Program-made: the position numbers and the translations under genes | Shown here: piece after piece, positions 35,276 to 43,683 of the stretch | How positions within the stretch are numbered: the first letter of the stretch is position 1 | Layout: every line of letters starts with the position of its first letter | Source of the DNA: Hyphomonas neptunium ATCC 15444 | Lineage (GTDB): Bacteria > Pseudomonadota > Alphaproteobacteria > Caulobacterales > Hyphomonadaceae | DNA length: 64,000 bases | Direction of reading: 5' to 3' | Assembly (NCBI RefSeq): GCF_000013025.1 | Contig: NC_008358.1 | Span: 3,038,001 to 3,102,000, forward strand | Notes under the pieces: model-generated | Told to the model about the DNA's origin: nothing | Seen by the model: only the letters and a program-made list of their open reading frames with translations | Database searches by the model: none

Positions 35276-36391
35276 ATGAATTTCGATTTTTCCGAAGACC
35301 AAAAATTTCTCGCCAATGAGGCCCGGAAGTTCCTCTCGCAGGCCTGCACGACTGCCGAAGTCCGCAAGGTTTTGAACGATGAAAAGACCGCCTACCACAA
35401 GGAATTGTGGGGCAAGGTCGTCGAGATGGGCTGGCTGGGCGCCGCCATCCCTGAGGAGCATGGCGGCCTTGGCCTGGGCATGCTCGAAATGTGCGTGCTG
35501 GCCGAAGAAATGGGCCGCGCGATTGCGCCTGTGCCTTTCTCTTCCACCGCCTACTACCTGACCGAAGCGGTGAAACTCGCCGGCAATGACGGCCAGAAGT
35601 CTGCCATCCTGCCAAAAATCGCGGCGGGTGAAGTGATCGGCGCCTATGCCGCGAGCGAAGGCCCTGGCCATCCGAGCGCGTCCAACCTGACAACCACCTT
35701 TGACGGCAAGACCCTTTCGGGCACCAAGATCCCGGTTGCCGATGGCGATATCGCCACGCACGCGATTGTTCTGGCCAAGGAAGGGTCCGGCGCCTCGCTC
35801 GTCCTCGTTGACCTCTCCGGCGCGGGCGTCACCCGCAAAGTTGTCCAGACGCTCGACCCCACACGCAGCCATGCCGAGATCACCTTCTCCGGCACGCCCG
35901 CCGAACGCCTCGGCGGCAAGGGCGAAGGCGAAATGCTCAATGATGAGCTGCTCAACCGGGTCGCCGTCCTGTTCGCCTTCGAACAGCTGGGCGGCGCGTC
36001 GGTCTGCCTGGAAATGGCGAACGAGTTTGCTAAGCAGCGCTACGCCTTTGGCCGCCCGATCGGTGGCAACCAGGCGATCAAGCACAAGCTGGCCGACATG
36101 TATGTGAAGAACGAAGTCGCCCGCTCCAACTGCTACTATGGCGCCTGGGCGCTTTCGACCGGCGCTGCCGAGCTACCGGAAGCCGCCGCTGCGGCCCGCG
36201 TTGCCGCGTCAGAAGCCTACTGGTTTGCGTCGAAGGAAAACATCCAGACGCATGGCGGCATGGGCTTCACCTGGGAAGTCGACTGCCACCTCTTCTATCG
36301 CCGCTCCAAGCTGCTGAACGTGCAGGCTGGTTCGCCGAAGGTCTGGAAGGAAAAGCTGGTGCGTGCACTTGAGGCCAAGAATGCGGCCTGA
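35276..36391 (+). CDS. Acyl-CoA dehydrogenase family protein (first of a pair)
   Basis: 371 aa, somewhat short for the family. It oxidises acyl-CoA to the 2-enoyl-CoA with FAD in the cytosol. Seen: N-terminal helices (FSEDQKFLANEARKFL), the AIPEEHGGLG motif, the mid beta domain with ASEGPGHPSA, FAKQRYAFGRPI and QAIKHKLADMYV, and HGGMGFTWEVDCHLFYRR, where an acidic residue replaces the usual GG-T-EI end. This fits the FAD-poor subunit type of heteromeric dehydrogenases. GGGAG lies upstream. A second dehydrogenase lies 811 bp downstream. Confidence 0.88.
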   Translation: MNFDFSEDQKFLANEARKFLSQACTTAEVRKVLNDEKTAYHKELWGKVVEMGWLGAAIPEEHGGLGLGMLEMCVLAEEMGRAIAPVPFSSTAYYLTEAVKLAGNDGQKSAILPKIAAGEVIGAYAASEGPGHPSASNLTTTFDGKTLSGTKIPVADGDIATHAIVLAKEGSGASLVLVDLSGAGVTRKVVQTLDPTRSHAEITFSGTPAERLGGKGEGEMLNDELLNRVAVLFAFEQLGGASVCLEMANEFAKQRYAFGRPIGGNQAIKHKLADMYVKNEVARSNCYYGAWALSTGAAELPEAAAAARVAASEAYWFASKENIQTHGGMGFTWEVDCHLFYRRSKLLNVQAGSPKVWKEKLVRALEAKNAA

Positions 36392-36416
36392 GGCATCTGC
36401 CTCTTGCGGAGTTACC

Positions 36417-36446
36417 GGGCGGCAGGAGATGTCCCGCCGCCCGGAT
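36417..36446. terminator. Hairpin at convergent ends of the dehydrogenase and Hcp-like genes
   Basis: CCGGGCGGC and GCCGCCCGG pair over a 12-base loop, 7 bp before the stop of the minus-strand Hcp-like gene and 26 bp after the dehydrogenase stop. No T-run on either side, so its termination strength is uncertain. Confidence 0.45.
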
Positions 36447-36452
36447 ACCGGA

Positions 36453-36995
36453 TTATTCCGTCGCAGCAGCCGGTTCGACCGGCATGGCAACGGGCGCAGC
36501 CGACTTCCAGGTCAGCGTATCGGCGGGCGTATTGCCGGCGCCGGTGAAGACTTTCAGTGTGGCGCTCTCATAAGAGATGTCGAAGTTCTCGACCACTTCA
36601 CTGCCCTCGGCCGTATAGGTCGAGTAGTTGTTGAGGGTCGCGTTGGTCAGGCTCCACACCTGACGCTCGGGCGAACCGTCGCGGGTCATCGTGATCTCGA
36701 CGGTGGGAACCTGCGTGCCTTCGATGACATGCTTGAGCACCTTCACGGACGAGGAGTCAAAGCTGCGCGTGACGTACAGCGAGCCGGTGTAGAGTTCCGA
36801 ACGCTTCGGTTCGACCGGCGCATAGGTGACCGGATCATACACGGCCTGCTGCGAGACGCTGAAAGTCAGGCTGGACGCCGGAATTTTGGAGCCGCTGACG
36901 TCGATCTCGATACCGGCATGGGCCAGGCCTGCGATGAGAAGAGAAGCGGCCGTGGCTCCGATAAACCGGCGAGATTTCGTAATGACATGCGACAT
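36453..36995 (-). CDS. Exported Hcp-like (type VI tube protein fold) protein
   Basis: 180 aa from MSHVITKSRR, with GGGA upstream; it starts with a cleavable-looking signal (TAASLLIAGLAHA). The mature part follows the Hcp beta-barrel order: DVSGSKIPASSLTFSVSQ, KRSELYTGSLYVTRSFD, SSVKVLKHVIEGTQVPTVEITMTR, QVWSLTNATLNNYST, then VVENFDISYESATLKVF. Hcp proteins form tube rings of type VI secretion and normally have no signal peptide. No other type VI genes are here, so it is better seen as a periplasmic or secreted relative. It lies between two dehydrogenase genes but on the other strand. Confidence 0.7.
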   Translation of the reverse strand: MSHVITKSRRFIGATAASLLIAGLAHAGIEIDVSGSKIPASSLTFSVSQQAVYDPVTYAPVEPKRSELYTGSLYVTRSFDSSSVKVLKHVIEGTQVPTVEITMTRDGSPERQVWSLTNATLNNYSTYTAEGSEVVENFDISYESATLKVFTGAGNTPADTLTWKSAAPVAMPVEPAAATE

Positions 36996-37202
36996 GATGT
37001 TGTGTCCCTTTGCTTGGCGCACCCGGCGGAATCGCCCCGGCGCCTGACTGTCATAGGACGCTCCGATTCAGGATGGAATAAGGCAGCACGCTGGCAGCAT
37101 CCGCACACGGCAAAAAAATCCGGGGAGAAATCCTCGCCCCCAAGACCCTACAGACCAATATAATTAGAACAGAAACACTGAAGAAAACGAACGGAGTGCC
37201 CC

Positions 37203-38402
37203 ATGGACTTCAATGATACCCCCGAAGAAGCCGCCTTCCGCAAGGAGGCTAACGCCTTCCTCTCCAAGCATCTCGAGCTGAAGGCAGGCGCCAAACCCCG
37301 CCAGGCCAACGAGTCTGCCCTTGCCCGCGCGAAAGCCTGGCAAAAGACCAAAGCCGAAAACAAGTTCGCCCAGATCACCTGGCCGAAGGAATGGGGCGGC
37401 CGCGGCGGCACCTCGATGGAAGCTGTTATCTGGGGCCAGGAAGAAGCCAAGTATGACGCGCCAACCGGCCCGTTCGCCATTGGCCTGGGCATGTGTATCC
37501 CCACCGTGATCGCCTTCGGTTCTGAAGAGCACAAGAAGAAGTATGTCCAGAAAGCGCTGTTCGGCGAAGAAGTCTGGTGCCAGCTCTTCTCCGAACCGTC
37601 TGCCGGTTCTGACGTTGCCGGCCTCAAGACCCGCGCCGTGAAAGATGGCGATGAGTGGGTGATCAACGGCCAGAAGGTCTGGACGTCGGGCGCGCACTAT
37701 TCCGACTACGGCATTCTGCTGGTCCGCACCGATCCCAAAGTGCCAAAGCACAAGGGCCTCACCATGTTCATCGTGAACATGAAACAGCCCGGCGTTGAAG
37801 TTCGCCCGATCCACCAGGCTTCCGGTGGCCGCGAATTCAACGAAGTCTATTTCACGGATGTCCGCATTCCTGACAGCGACCGCCTGGGCGAAGTCGGCGC
37901 AGGCTGGAAAGTGGCCCTCGTGACCCTGATGAACGAGCGTCTCGCCGTTGGCGGCTCGCCCGGTCCCGACTGGGGTGAGATCATGGCCTATGCCAAGACC
38001 GCCGGTTCGATGGATGATCAGGCCTTCCGCGAAAAGCTGGCTGACTGGTATGTGGCCGCGCAAGGCTACAAGCTAACGAAATTCCGTACCCAGACTGCCC
38101 TTTCTCGCGGTCAGACGCCGGGTCCGGAAAACTCGATCGGCAAGATCATCACGGCCAACCACCTGCAGGACATCTGTAACTCGGCCATCGAGATGCAGGA
38201 CCATTACGGTATCATGACCGATACCGACAAAATGCCGGCCGATGCCATCTTCCAGCAGAGCTTCATGTGGGCGCCGGGTCTGCGCATTGCGGGCGGCACA
38301 GACGAGATCCTGAAGAACATCATCGCCGAGCGCGTTCTTGGCCTGCCCCAGGATGTCCGCGTCGACAAGGATCGCGCCTTCGACGAGATGAAGTCGGGCT
38401 GA
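37203..38402 (+). CDS. Acyl-CoA dehydrogenase family protein (second of a pair)
   Basis: 399 aa with CGGAG upstream of the ATG. Order: helical N-domain (EEAAFRKEANAFLSKHL), KEWGGRGGTSMEAVIW, the FAD-proximal QLFSEPSAGSDVAGL and VINGQKVWTSGAHYSDYG, MNERLAVGG, and the terminal RIAGGTDEILKNIIAERVLGLP, which binds FAD across the dimer. It is complete in the motifs that the 371-aa partner lacks. The two may form a heteromer of the kind known for steroid or branched-chain acyl-CoAs; the substrate is unknown. Terminated by the hairpin at 38430. Confidence 0.9.
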   Translation: MDFNDTPEEAAFRKEANAFLSKHLELKAGAKPRQANESALARAKAWQKTKAENKFAQITWPKEWGGRGGTSMEAVIWGQEEAKYDAPTGPFAIGLGMCIPTVIAFGSEEHKKKYVQKALFGEEVWCQLFSEPSAGSDVAGLKTRAVKDGDEWVINGQKVWTSGAHYSDYGILLVRTDPKVPKHKGLTMFIVNMKQPGVEVRPIHQASGGREFNEVYFTDVRIPDSDRLGEVGAGWKVALVTLMNERLAVGGSPGPDWGEIMAYAKTAGSMDDQAFREKLADWYVAAQGYKLTKFRTQTALSRGQTPGPENSIGKIITANHLQDICNSAIEMQDHYGIMTDTDKMPADAIFQQSFMWAPGLRIAGGTDEILKNIIAERVLGLPQDVRVDKDRAFDEMKSG

Positions 38403-38429
38403 TCGACCTTACATTTTTCAGACGCTGAA

Positions 38430-38462
38430 GCGCCGGTCCCGTTATTGCGGGGCCGGCGTTTC
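38430..38462 (+). terminator. Terminator of the second acyl-CoA dehydrogenase gene
   Basis: GCGCCGGTCCCG and CGGGGCCGGCG(T) form a long stem, then TTTCTG. It begins 28 bp after the dehydrogenase stop. The TAA stop of the convergent lipoprotein gene (38442-38444) lies in the loop, so the right arm is inside that coding sequence. Confidence 0.75.
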
Positions 38463-39062
38463 TGATTCTGGCTCAGGCTCTGGCAGCGCTGTTGCCGCAA
38501 TGAAGGCGGCCGCTTCCCCGGCGCACGCCTGACCAGCTTCGACCAGCGCTTGCGCGCGGGCAGCATCGGTGTTGCCCGAAGCTGTGGCGGAAGTTGAGAT
38601 CGAGGTCTGGCGCTGAATGCTCCGTTCGCGGCCTTTAAGGATTGCTCCCTCAAGCCGGCAGCGCGCTGTGTTCCCTTTCAGGGTAAGGTCTGAGATGCGC
38701 CACGAGAATTCATACTCGGTCACCGCGCCCGCCTGGGCCGGCAGGGCTACATTGCCCCCTTCCCCATTGAGCAGGTCGAGGACGGCTTCCTGCATAAGGC
38801 TGGTCGAGCGGTCTGACCACTGAATGGAGCGAACGTAGCGAATAGCGCCGGTCTCATCTTCTGCAGACATGAACCGGCCGGCGAGCAGACGCGAGGCCTC
38901 CGGCTCGCGCACCGTCACGGAAGCGGAGAGCTGATGGGCAGGCTCGAGCGGGCCAATGCGGTAGAGCGCATTGGCCGGATCACGCTGGGGGATGATACCC
39001 GCGCAAGCGCTGAGCGCCAGGGCGGCGGCCAAAACAAGAGGTTGGATCAGGGGACGGAACAT
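38442..39062 (-). CDS. ABC-type transport auxiliary lipoprotein (PqiC-like)
   Basis: 206 aa, with a lipoprotein signal ending LALSACAG (lipid Cys near residue 20). The mature domain shows YRIGPLEPA, VREPEASRLLAGRFM and YVRSIQWSDRSTSLMQEAVLDLL, the pattern of the auxiliary lipoprotein of MCE/Mla-like transporters, with a Pro/Glu-rich tail. It should be anchored in the outer membrane and complete the lipid path from the MCE protein. Last gene of the four-gene minus operon, overlapping mlaD by one base. Confidence 0.88.
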   Translation of the reverse strand: MFRPLIQPLVLAAALALSACAGIIPQRDPANALYRIGPLEPAHQLSASVTVREPEASRLLAGRFMSAEDETGAIRYVRSIQWSDRSTSLMQEAVLDLLNGEGGNVALPAQAGAVTEYEFSWRISDLTLKGNTARCRLEGAILKGRERSIQRQTSISTSATASGNTDAARAQALVEAGQACAGEAAAFIAATALPEPEPESETPAPQ

Positions 39063-40015
39063 CAGCGGTTATCCTCATAGGGTACAGCTTCGCCAACCAG
39101 CAGCGATTGTGGGTTGCTTTCCAGTTCTCTCAGGAACCGGTCAAAACGGTTGAGCATGATGCGCAGCTCCTTGCTCGCAAGGCCCGCATTCTGGAAGGTT
39201 TCGGTGGCGGGGCCTTCGATGATGGCGGTGGCCGCCGCAACGGCCTCGGCGCTGCGGTCCAGCGTGCCGCTGGCTGATTGGGCTACGGAGCGAATATCGG
39301 CCACCACGATTTTCAGATCAGCAGCCGCGTCAGCAAGGCTGGCATCCGCAGAGTTGCCGAATTCCTGGAACTCGACAGACGCCTGCTCGAAGGCGGCGGC
39401 GGCGCGCGATACCTCATCCAGTGTTGTAGAGGCCTGGTCGAGCAGCCCGTCATCGGCAGCGAGTTTAGCGGTTGCGATTTCAAGATTCTTCAACGTGGCG
39501 CTGACCGAGGCGATATTCTCATCGGTGAGGATCTTGTTCACATTGTCGAAGGTGAGATTGGCGCGGCCGAGCGCCTGAGCGCCGCCGGCAACGATCTGGT
39601 CCACAAGAGTGCGTTCCGACGGGATCACGGGAACCGGCTCGCCGGGACGCGCCTCCAGCGGACGGCCGGTGCCAGCGCTGATCTGGATGAAGGTTGTGCC
39701 GGTGATGCCAGCCAGCTGGATGGACGCGCTGGAGTCTTCGCGGATCGGCGTTTCGCGGGAGACGCGGATGCGAGCGCGGACCTTTGAAGGGTCTGCCCGG
39801 TCGATCCGAACCGTGGCGACTTCACCAACCTTGATGCCGATATAGCGCACCGCCCCGCCCTCTTCGAGCGAGACGGGCCCTTCGAACACGATGTCATAAT
39901 CCTTGTAGTCCCGGTTGAACTCGGACTGGCCGAGCCACAGGACGAACCCTGCCACCAGTGCGGCAGCGAGGATCACAAGACCGCCTATCAATGCGTAGTT
40001 TGCCCTGGTTTCCAT
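39062..40015 (-). CDS. mlaD: MlaD/MCE family lipid-binding protein
   Basis: 317 aa: one N-terminal membrane anchor (ALIGGLVILAAALVAGFVLWL), then the MCE beta-barrel domain at about 40-120 (VFEGPVSLEEGGAVRYIGIKVGEVATVRID and IQLAGITGTTFIQI), and a long helical C-terminal region (VNKILTDENIASVSATLKNLE) that may form a hexameric tunnel. It sits in the periplasm between the inner-membrane MlaE/MlaF and the auxiliary lipoprotein. A single MCE domain, as in MlaD. It lies 14 bp after mlaF. Confidence 0.9.
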   Translation of the reverse strand: METRANYALIGGLVILAAALVAGFVLWLGQSEFNRDYKDYDIVFEGPVSLEEGGAVRYIGIKVGEVATVRIDRADPSKVRARIRVSRETPIREDSSASIQLAGITGTTFIQISAGTGRPLEARPGEPVPVIPSERTLVDQIVAGGAQALGRANLTFDNVNKILTDENIASVSATLKNLEIATAKLAADDGLLDQASTTLDEVSRAAAAFEQASVEFQEFGNSADASLADAAADLKIVVADIRSVAQSASGTLDRSAEAVAAATAIIEGPATETFQNAGLASKELRIMLNRFDRFLRELESNPQSLLVGEAVPYEDNR

Positions 40016-40029
40016 GGTCCCCAGTCCTC

Positions 40030-40797
40030 CTAATAACCTGCCGACGCCGCGCGCCCGCGCGGACCGCCAAAATATTCCTGAATCCAGGGATGATCGAACT
40101 CCCTGAGCTCATCCATCGTTCCGACGGCGAGCACGCGCTTCTCGCCGATGACCGCGATGCGGTCACAAACAGCGTGCAAGGTGTCGAGGTCGTGGGTGAC
40201 GAGAAACACCGTCAGGCCAAGGGCCTGCTGAAGATCGCGGATCAGCTTGTCGAAGGCCGCAGCTGTGATCGGGTCGAGGCCTGCGGTCGGCTCGTCCAGG
40301 AAGAGAAGTTCCGGGTCGAGCGCCAGAGCGCGGGCCAGCGCGGCACGCTTGCGCATACCGCCAGATAGGTCTGAGGGGTATTTGTCGCCCGCGCTGGGGT
40401 CGAGGCCGGCCATCTGGATTTTCATGTCGGCGAGAGCATAGCGCAGGGCCGGATTTAGATCGGTATGCTCGCGCATCGGCACCATGACGTTTTCGCGCAC
40501 AGTGAGGTTGGAGAACAGCGCACCATCCTGGAACATGATGCCCCAGCGGCGCTCGATCGCGGTGCGCTCTTCGCTGCTCAAGGTTTCCAGCTGCTCGCCA
40601 AAGACCTCGACGCTGCCGGATTCAGGCTGTTTGAGGCCAACAATGGCCCGCAAAGTAACCGACTTGCCACCACCCGATGGGCCAATAATGCCAATGACTT
40701 CGCCGCGCGGAATATCGAGGCTGAACCCGTCGAGGATGACATTACGGCCATAGGCGACTTTCATGTCGCGGATGCGGATGATGGGCGCCTCGCTCAC
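40030..40797 (-). CDS. mlaF: ABC transporter ATP-binding protein (MlaF-like)
   Basis: 255 aa beginning at a GTG whose second and third bases lie in the mlaE stop (GTGA). Walker A GPSGGGKSV, the Q-loop, signature LSGGMRKRAALARAL, Walker B LLFLDEPTAGLD and the switch THDLDT are all intact. It powers lipid movement by the MlaE permease. C-terminal extension YFGGPRGRAASAGY is typical of the branch. Cytosolic. Confidence 0.93.
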   Translation of the reverse strand: MSEAPIIRIRDMKVAYGRNVILDGFSLDIPRGEVIGIIGPSGGGKSVTLRAIVGLKQPESGSVEVFGEQLETLSSEERTAIERRWGIMFQDGALFSNLTVRENVMVPMREHTDLNPALRYALADMKIQMAGLDPSAGDKYPSDLSGGMRKRAALARALALDPELLFLDEPTAGLDPITAAAFDKLIRDLQQALGLTVFLVTHDLDTLHAVCDRIAVIGEKRVLAVGTMDELREFDHPWIQEYFGGPRGRAASAGY

Positions 40798-41921
40798 AGG
40801 CCCAACTCCATATAGAAGATCGCGAAGATGGCATCGATGACGATGATGGCGAAGATCGCCTGCACCACGGATGTGGTGGTTGCCTTGCCAAGTGACTGGA
40901 CACTGCCACCGACCTGAAGCCCCTGGCGGCAGGCAATCAGCGCCACAACCAGCCCGAAAACGGGGGATTTGGACATGCCGATCCAGAACTGGTCGATGGG
41001 AACGGAATTGCGCATCCGCTCCACGAAGACAGCCGGGTTGATGTCGAGGGCTGCCCAGGCAACGGTGGCGCCGCCGGCAACGCCGGCGAGGGTGGCAACG
41101 AAGGTAAGGATCGGCGTCATCACCAGCATGGCGAGAACCCGTGGGGCGACCAGAACGTCCATCGGCTTGAGGCCGAGGGTCTGCATGGCATCGACCTCCT
41201 GGCGCATCTTCATGGTCCCGATCTGGGCGGTGAAGGAGGAGTTTGTACGGCCGGCCAGGACAATGCCCGTGAGCACGACGCCAAACTCGCGCAGCATGGA
41301 AAAGCCAATGAGTTCAATCGTGTAGATCTCAAGGTCGAAGTCTTTCAGCGTCGTTGCACCAATGAAGGCGACGACCATGCCGACGAAGAAGGAGAGGAAA
41401 GCGATGATCGGCATCGCATTGAGCCCGGCTTCTTCCATGACCGCCACGATGGAGGTCCAGCGCAGCTTCCAGGGCTGCACCAGAAGGCGGACAATGGTGA
41501 CCAGCGTCTCCCCCAGGAAGGCGAGGCTGGCGGTGGTTTCTTTATAGAAATCAACGCTTCCCTTGCCGGTCCGCTCGAGCATGGCGAGGAGGCCCGCATC
41601 GGCTTTTGCGGGTGGCGGGACGGGCTCAGCATGGGCGTGGACCTGTTCCAGAAGGCTGGCGGCGGAGGCGTGGTCGCCCACAATCCGGGGCGGCCAGGCG
41701 GCGCCATTTTCGCGCCAGGTGCGGTCGATCAGATACGCGCCCGAGGTATCAAGGCGGCCAAGTCCGGACACATCAAGACAAATCGGGACAGATTGAGACA
41801 CCGCGCGCAATTGGGCATCGAGCTGGTTAATGGTCGCCACCGTCCAGTCTCCGCCAAGGCGGAGGACGTTTCCCTCGTCGCTGTCTTCAAGCGCGAAGCT
41901 GGGGGCGGTAAGGTTCAGCAT
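40794..41921 (-). CDS. mlaE: STAS domain-MlaE permease fusion
   Basis: 375 aa. Residues 1-100 form a STAS-like domain (GDWTVATINQLDAQLRAV, ICLDVSGLGRLDTSGAYLI) fused to a MlaE permease with five or six membrane segments (LNAMPIIAFLSFFVGMVVAFIG, MLREFGVVLTGIVLAGRTNSS, GGSVQSLGKATTTSVVQAI). In enterobacteria the STAS protein MlaB is separate; the fused form is common in alphaproteobacteria. First gene of the operon; no substrate-binding MlaC or outer-membrane MlaA gene is seen here. Confidence 0.92.
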   Translation of the reverse strand: MLNLTAPSFALEDSDEGNVLRLGGDWTVATINQLDAQLRAVSQSVPICLDVSGLGRLDTSGAYLIDRTWRENGAAWPPRIVGDHASAASLLEQVHAHAEPVPPPAKADAGLLAMLERTGKGSVDFYKETTASLAFLGETLVTIVRLLVQPWKLRWTSIVAVMEEAGLNAMPIIAFLSFFVGMVVAFIGATTLKDFDLEIYTIELIGFSMLREFGVVLTGIVLAGRTNSSFTAQIGTMKMRQEVDAMQTLGLKPMDVLVAPRVLAMLVMTPILTFVATLAGVAGGATVAWAALDINPAVFVERMRNSVPIDQFWIGMSKSPVFGLVVALIACRQGLQVGGSVQSLGKATTTSVVQAIFAIIVIDAIFAIFYMELGL

Positions 41922-42010
41922 TCTTTAGGGTCCTGACTGACCTGACTACCAAAACATGCTTAAGGACGGTGTGTGCCAATCCAATACAATTCACTTTGCA
42001 GGATTAACCC

Positions 42011-43009
42011 ATGGGTCATCTCCGGCTTGAAACTGATCACATTTCCTCGCCGTTGAGGGCAGCCTTTGCAATTTCGCGGGGATCGAAGACCAGCGCCGAG
42101 ACGGTGCGGGTGCGCCTTTCAGAAGATGGAAACGCCGGACGGGGGGAAAGCGTTCCCTATGGACGGTATGGCGAAACGGTACAGAGCGTACTCGAAGAGA
42201 TCGACGCTGTGCGCGTCCAGATCGAGGCGGGGATCACGCGCGAGGCGCTGCAAAGCCTGATGAAGCCGGGCGCAGCACGCTGCGCGGTGGATTGCGCGCT
42301 GTGGGATCTGGAGGCGAAGAAGACGGGAAAGCCGGTCTGGCAACTGGCGGGGTTGCCTGAGCCTGCGCCAGTGGAGACGGCCCTCACGATCAGCCTGGAT
42401 ACGCCGGACGCCATGGCGGCCGCAGCGACCGCAGCGCCGGGACGGCTGTTGAAGCTGAAGCTCGGCGGGGCGGAGGATCTGGCGCGGATCAAGGCGGTGC
42501 ATGAAGCCCGGCCTGAGGCGCGCCTGATTGCCGACGCCAATGAAGGGTTGAGCGAAGCCGACCTGCCAGGGCTGGTGAAAGCCGCCGCAAGGCTCGGCGT
42601 GGTGCTGATTGAGCAACCCTTCCCTGCCGGGAAAGACGCGGCGCTGATGCGGCGGCCGGGCGCGGTGGCGATCTGCGCCGACGAAAGCGCGCATACCAGC
42701 GCCGATATCCAGACACTGGCGAGGAATTATGACGCGGTGAACGTGAAGCTCGACAAGGCAGGCGGGCTGACCGAAGCGCTGGCGATGGTGCGCGCGGCGC
42801 GGACTGCCGGGATGGGCGTGATGGTCGGCTGTATGGTGGCGGGGTCGCTCTCGATGGCGCCGGCCGTGCTGCTGGCGCAGCTGGCGGACGCGGCAGATCT
42901 CGACGGACCGCTCTGGCTGGCGAGCGATATTGAGGGTGGGCTGGTGTATGCGGAGGGGCGGGTGTCGCCGCCGGGGGCCGGGCTTTGGGGGTGGGGTGGC
43001 TCCCGGTAG
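42011..43009 (+). CDS. Dipeptide epimerase (enolase superfamily, L-Ala-D/L-Glu type)
   Basis: 332 aa. The enolase-superfamily catalytic layout is visible: KLKLGG (the KxK pair), DANEG, EQPF and DES as Mg ligands, and KLDKAGG with the opposite-face lysine. The N-terminal cap starts RLETDHISSPL and has GYGECVPYGRYGE-like residues (GRGESVPYGRYGE). The best guess is epimerisation of Ala-Glu from recycled murein peptides in the cytosol. The C-terminus ends in a Gly/Trp-rich stretch. It diverges from the Mla operon. Confidence 0.85.
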   Translation: MGHLRLETDHISSPLRAAFAISRGSKTSAETVRVRLSEDGNAGRGESVPYGRYGETVQSVLEEIDAVRVQIEAGITREALQSLMKPGAARCAVDCALWDLEAKKTGKPVWQLAGLPEPAPVETALTISLDTPDAMAAAATAAPGRLLKLKLGGAEDLARIKAVHEARPEARLIADANEGLSEADLPGLVKAAARLGVVLIEQPFPAGKDAALMRRPGAVAICADESAHTSADIQTLARNYDAVNVKLDKAGGLTEALAMVRAARTAGMGVMVGCMVAGSLSMAPAVLLAQLADAADLDGPLWLASDIEGGLVYAEGRVSPPGAGLWGWGGSR

Positions 43010-43030
43010 GGCGCAAGGGCGGTGAGAAGG

Positions 43031-43060
43031 TCCCGGATCGCGGCTTTGCCGCGTCCGGGA
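43031..43060. repeat. REP-like palindrome after the epimerase gene
   Basis: TCCCGGA-tcg-CGGC-ttt-GCCG-cg-TCCGGGA is a near-perfect hairpin 21 bp after the epimerase stop, followed by TGACCCGGG. A T7 run lies 20 bp further on (43083). The core CGGGATGAC is a frequent intergenic repeat in alphaproteobacteria (recall) and recurs in degraded form near 2718. Confidence 0.6.
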
Positions 43061-43160
43061 TGACCCGGGTGGGTGTAGGTGGTTTTTTTGGGCAGCAGGT
43101 TTGGCCGGACGCAGCGAAGGCTGACCGGTGTGCGGGGCTGAATTCGGGATCAGTTTAACG

Positions 43161-43559
43161 CTAGGAGGTGTCGGCGTGCGGGGTGAACGTGCAGACCCCC
43201 TTCGTCAGGGCGCTTTGCGCCCTGCCACTTCCCCCGCCTGTGCAGGGGAAGAAAAGAGGCTGTGCTTCGGGCAGAAGGTCCACCGGGAGCGAGGTCGACC
43301 AGCAGGGATCGTCCCAGGCTTTGCGCGTTGCCACGAGTGGTCTGTAGGCAGAGGGGCTGGGGTCTCGGTCGCCGAGGAAGGCGATGGTGACAAAGCCCCA
43401 CCCGTTCACGTCCACAAGGGCTTCGCGGCAGCCGAGCTTGGCGATGTATTTCGACGCGCGGATGAGTTGCCAGAACAGCACCGGCCAGAAGAAGGGATGC
43501 ACCAGATCAAAGAACCCGGCGAAGTCTGGATGTCTGCGGAGGCGCGTGAAGCTCGGCAT
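43161..43559 (-). CDS. Small protein of unknown function with REP-derived C-terminus
   Basis: 132 aa from MPSFTRLRRHPDF; open frame upstream is low-complexity and not used. Residues 15-95 share motif order with the 122-aa protein at 20665-21033: VHPFFWPVLFWQLIRA, NGWGFVTIAFLGD, YRPLV and WDDPCW. The last about 40 residues (PCTGGGSGRAQSALTKG) are encoded by a REP-like palindrome (GCAGGGCGCTTTGCGCCCTGC near 43213), so the original stop was probably lost by repeat insertion. Function unknown. Confidence 0.55.
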   Translation of the reverse strand: MPSFTRLRRHPDFAGFFDLVHPFFWPVLFWQLIRASKYIAKLGCREALVDVNGWGFVTIAFLGDRDPSPSAYRPLVATRKAWDDPCWSTSLPVDLLPEAQPLFFPCTGGGSGRAQSALTKGVCTFTPHADTS

Positions 43560-43683
43560 GGGGACGAGTATATGTCCGCCGGCGGAGGGGGTGGGGAAGG
43601 TTTGCGGAAGTTTTTTGCAAGGGGTTGATTGGGATGGGGATTTTTGCGGCGGCGGGGGTTGGGTTTGTTGGATAGGGCGGAAG

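Noticed and set aside
41750-41800. Four TGTCY units at 10-bp spacing on the minus strand, like the 20454 array
   Set aside because: They lie inside the conserved STAS domain of mlaE (SVPICLDVSGLG) and are explained by the codons of that beta strand.
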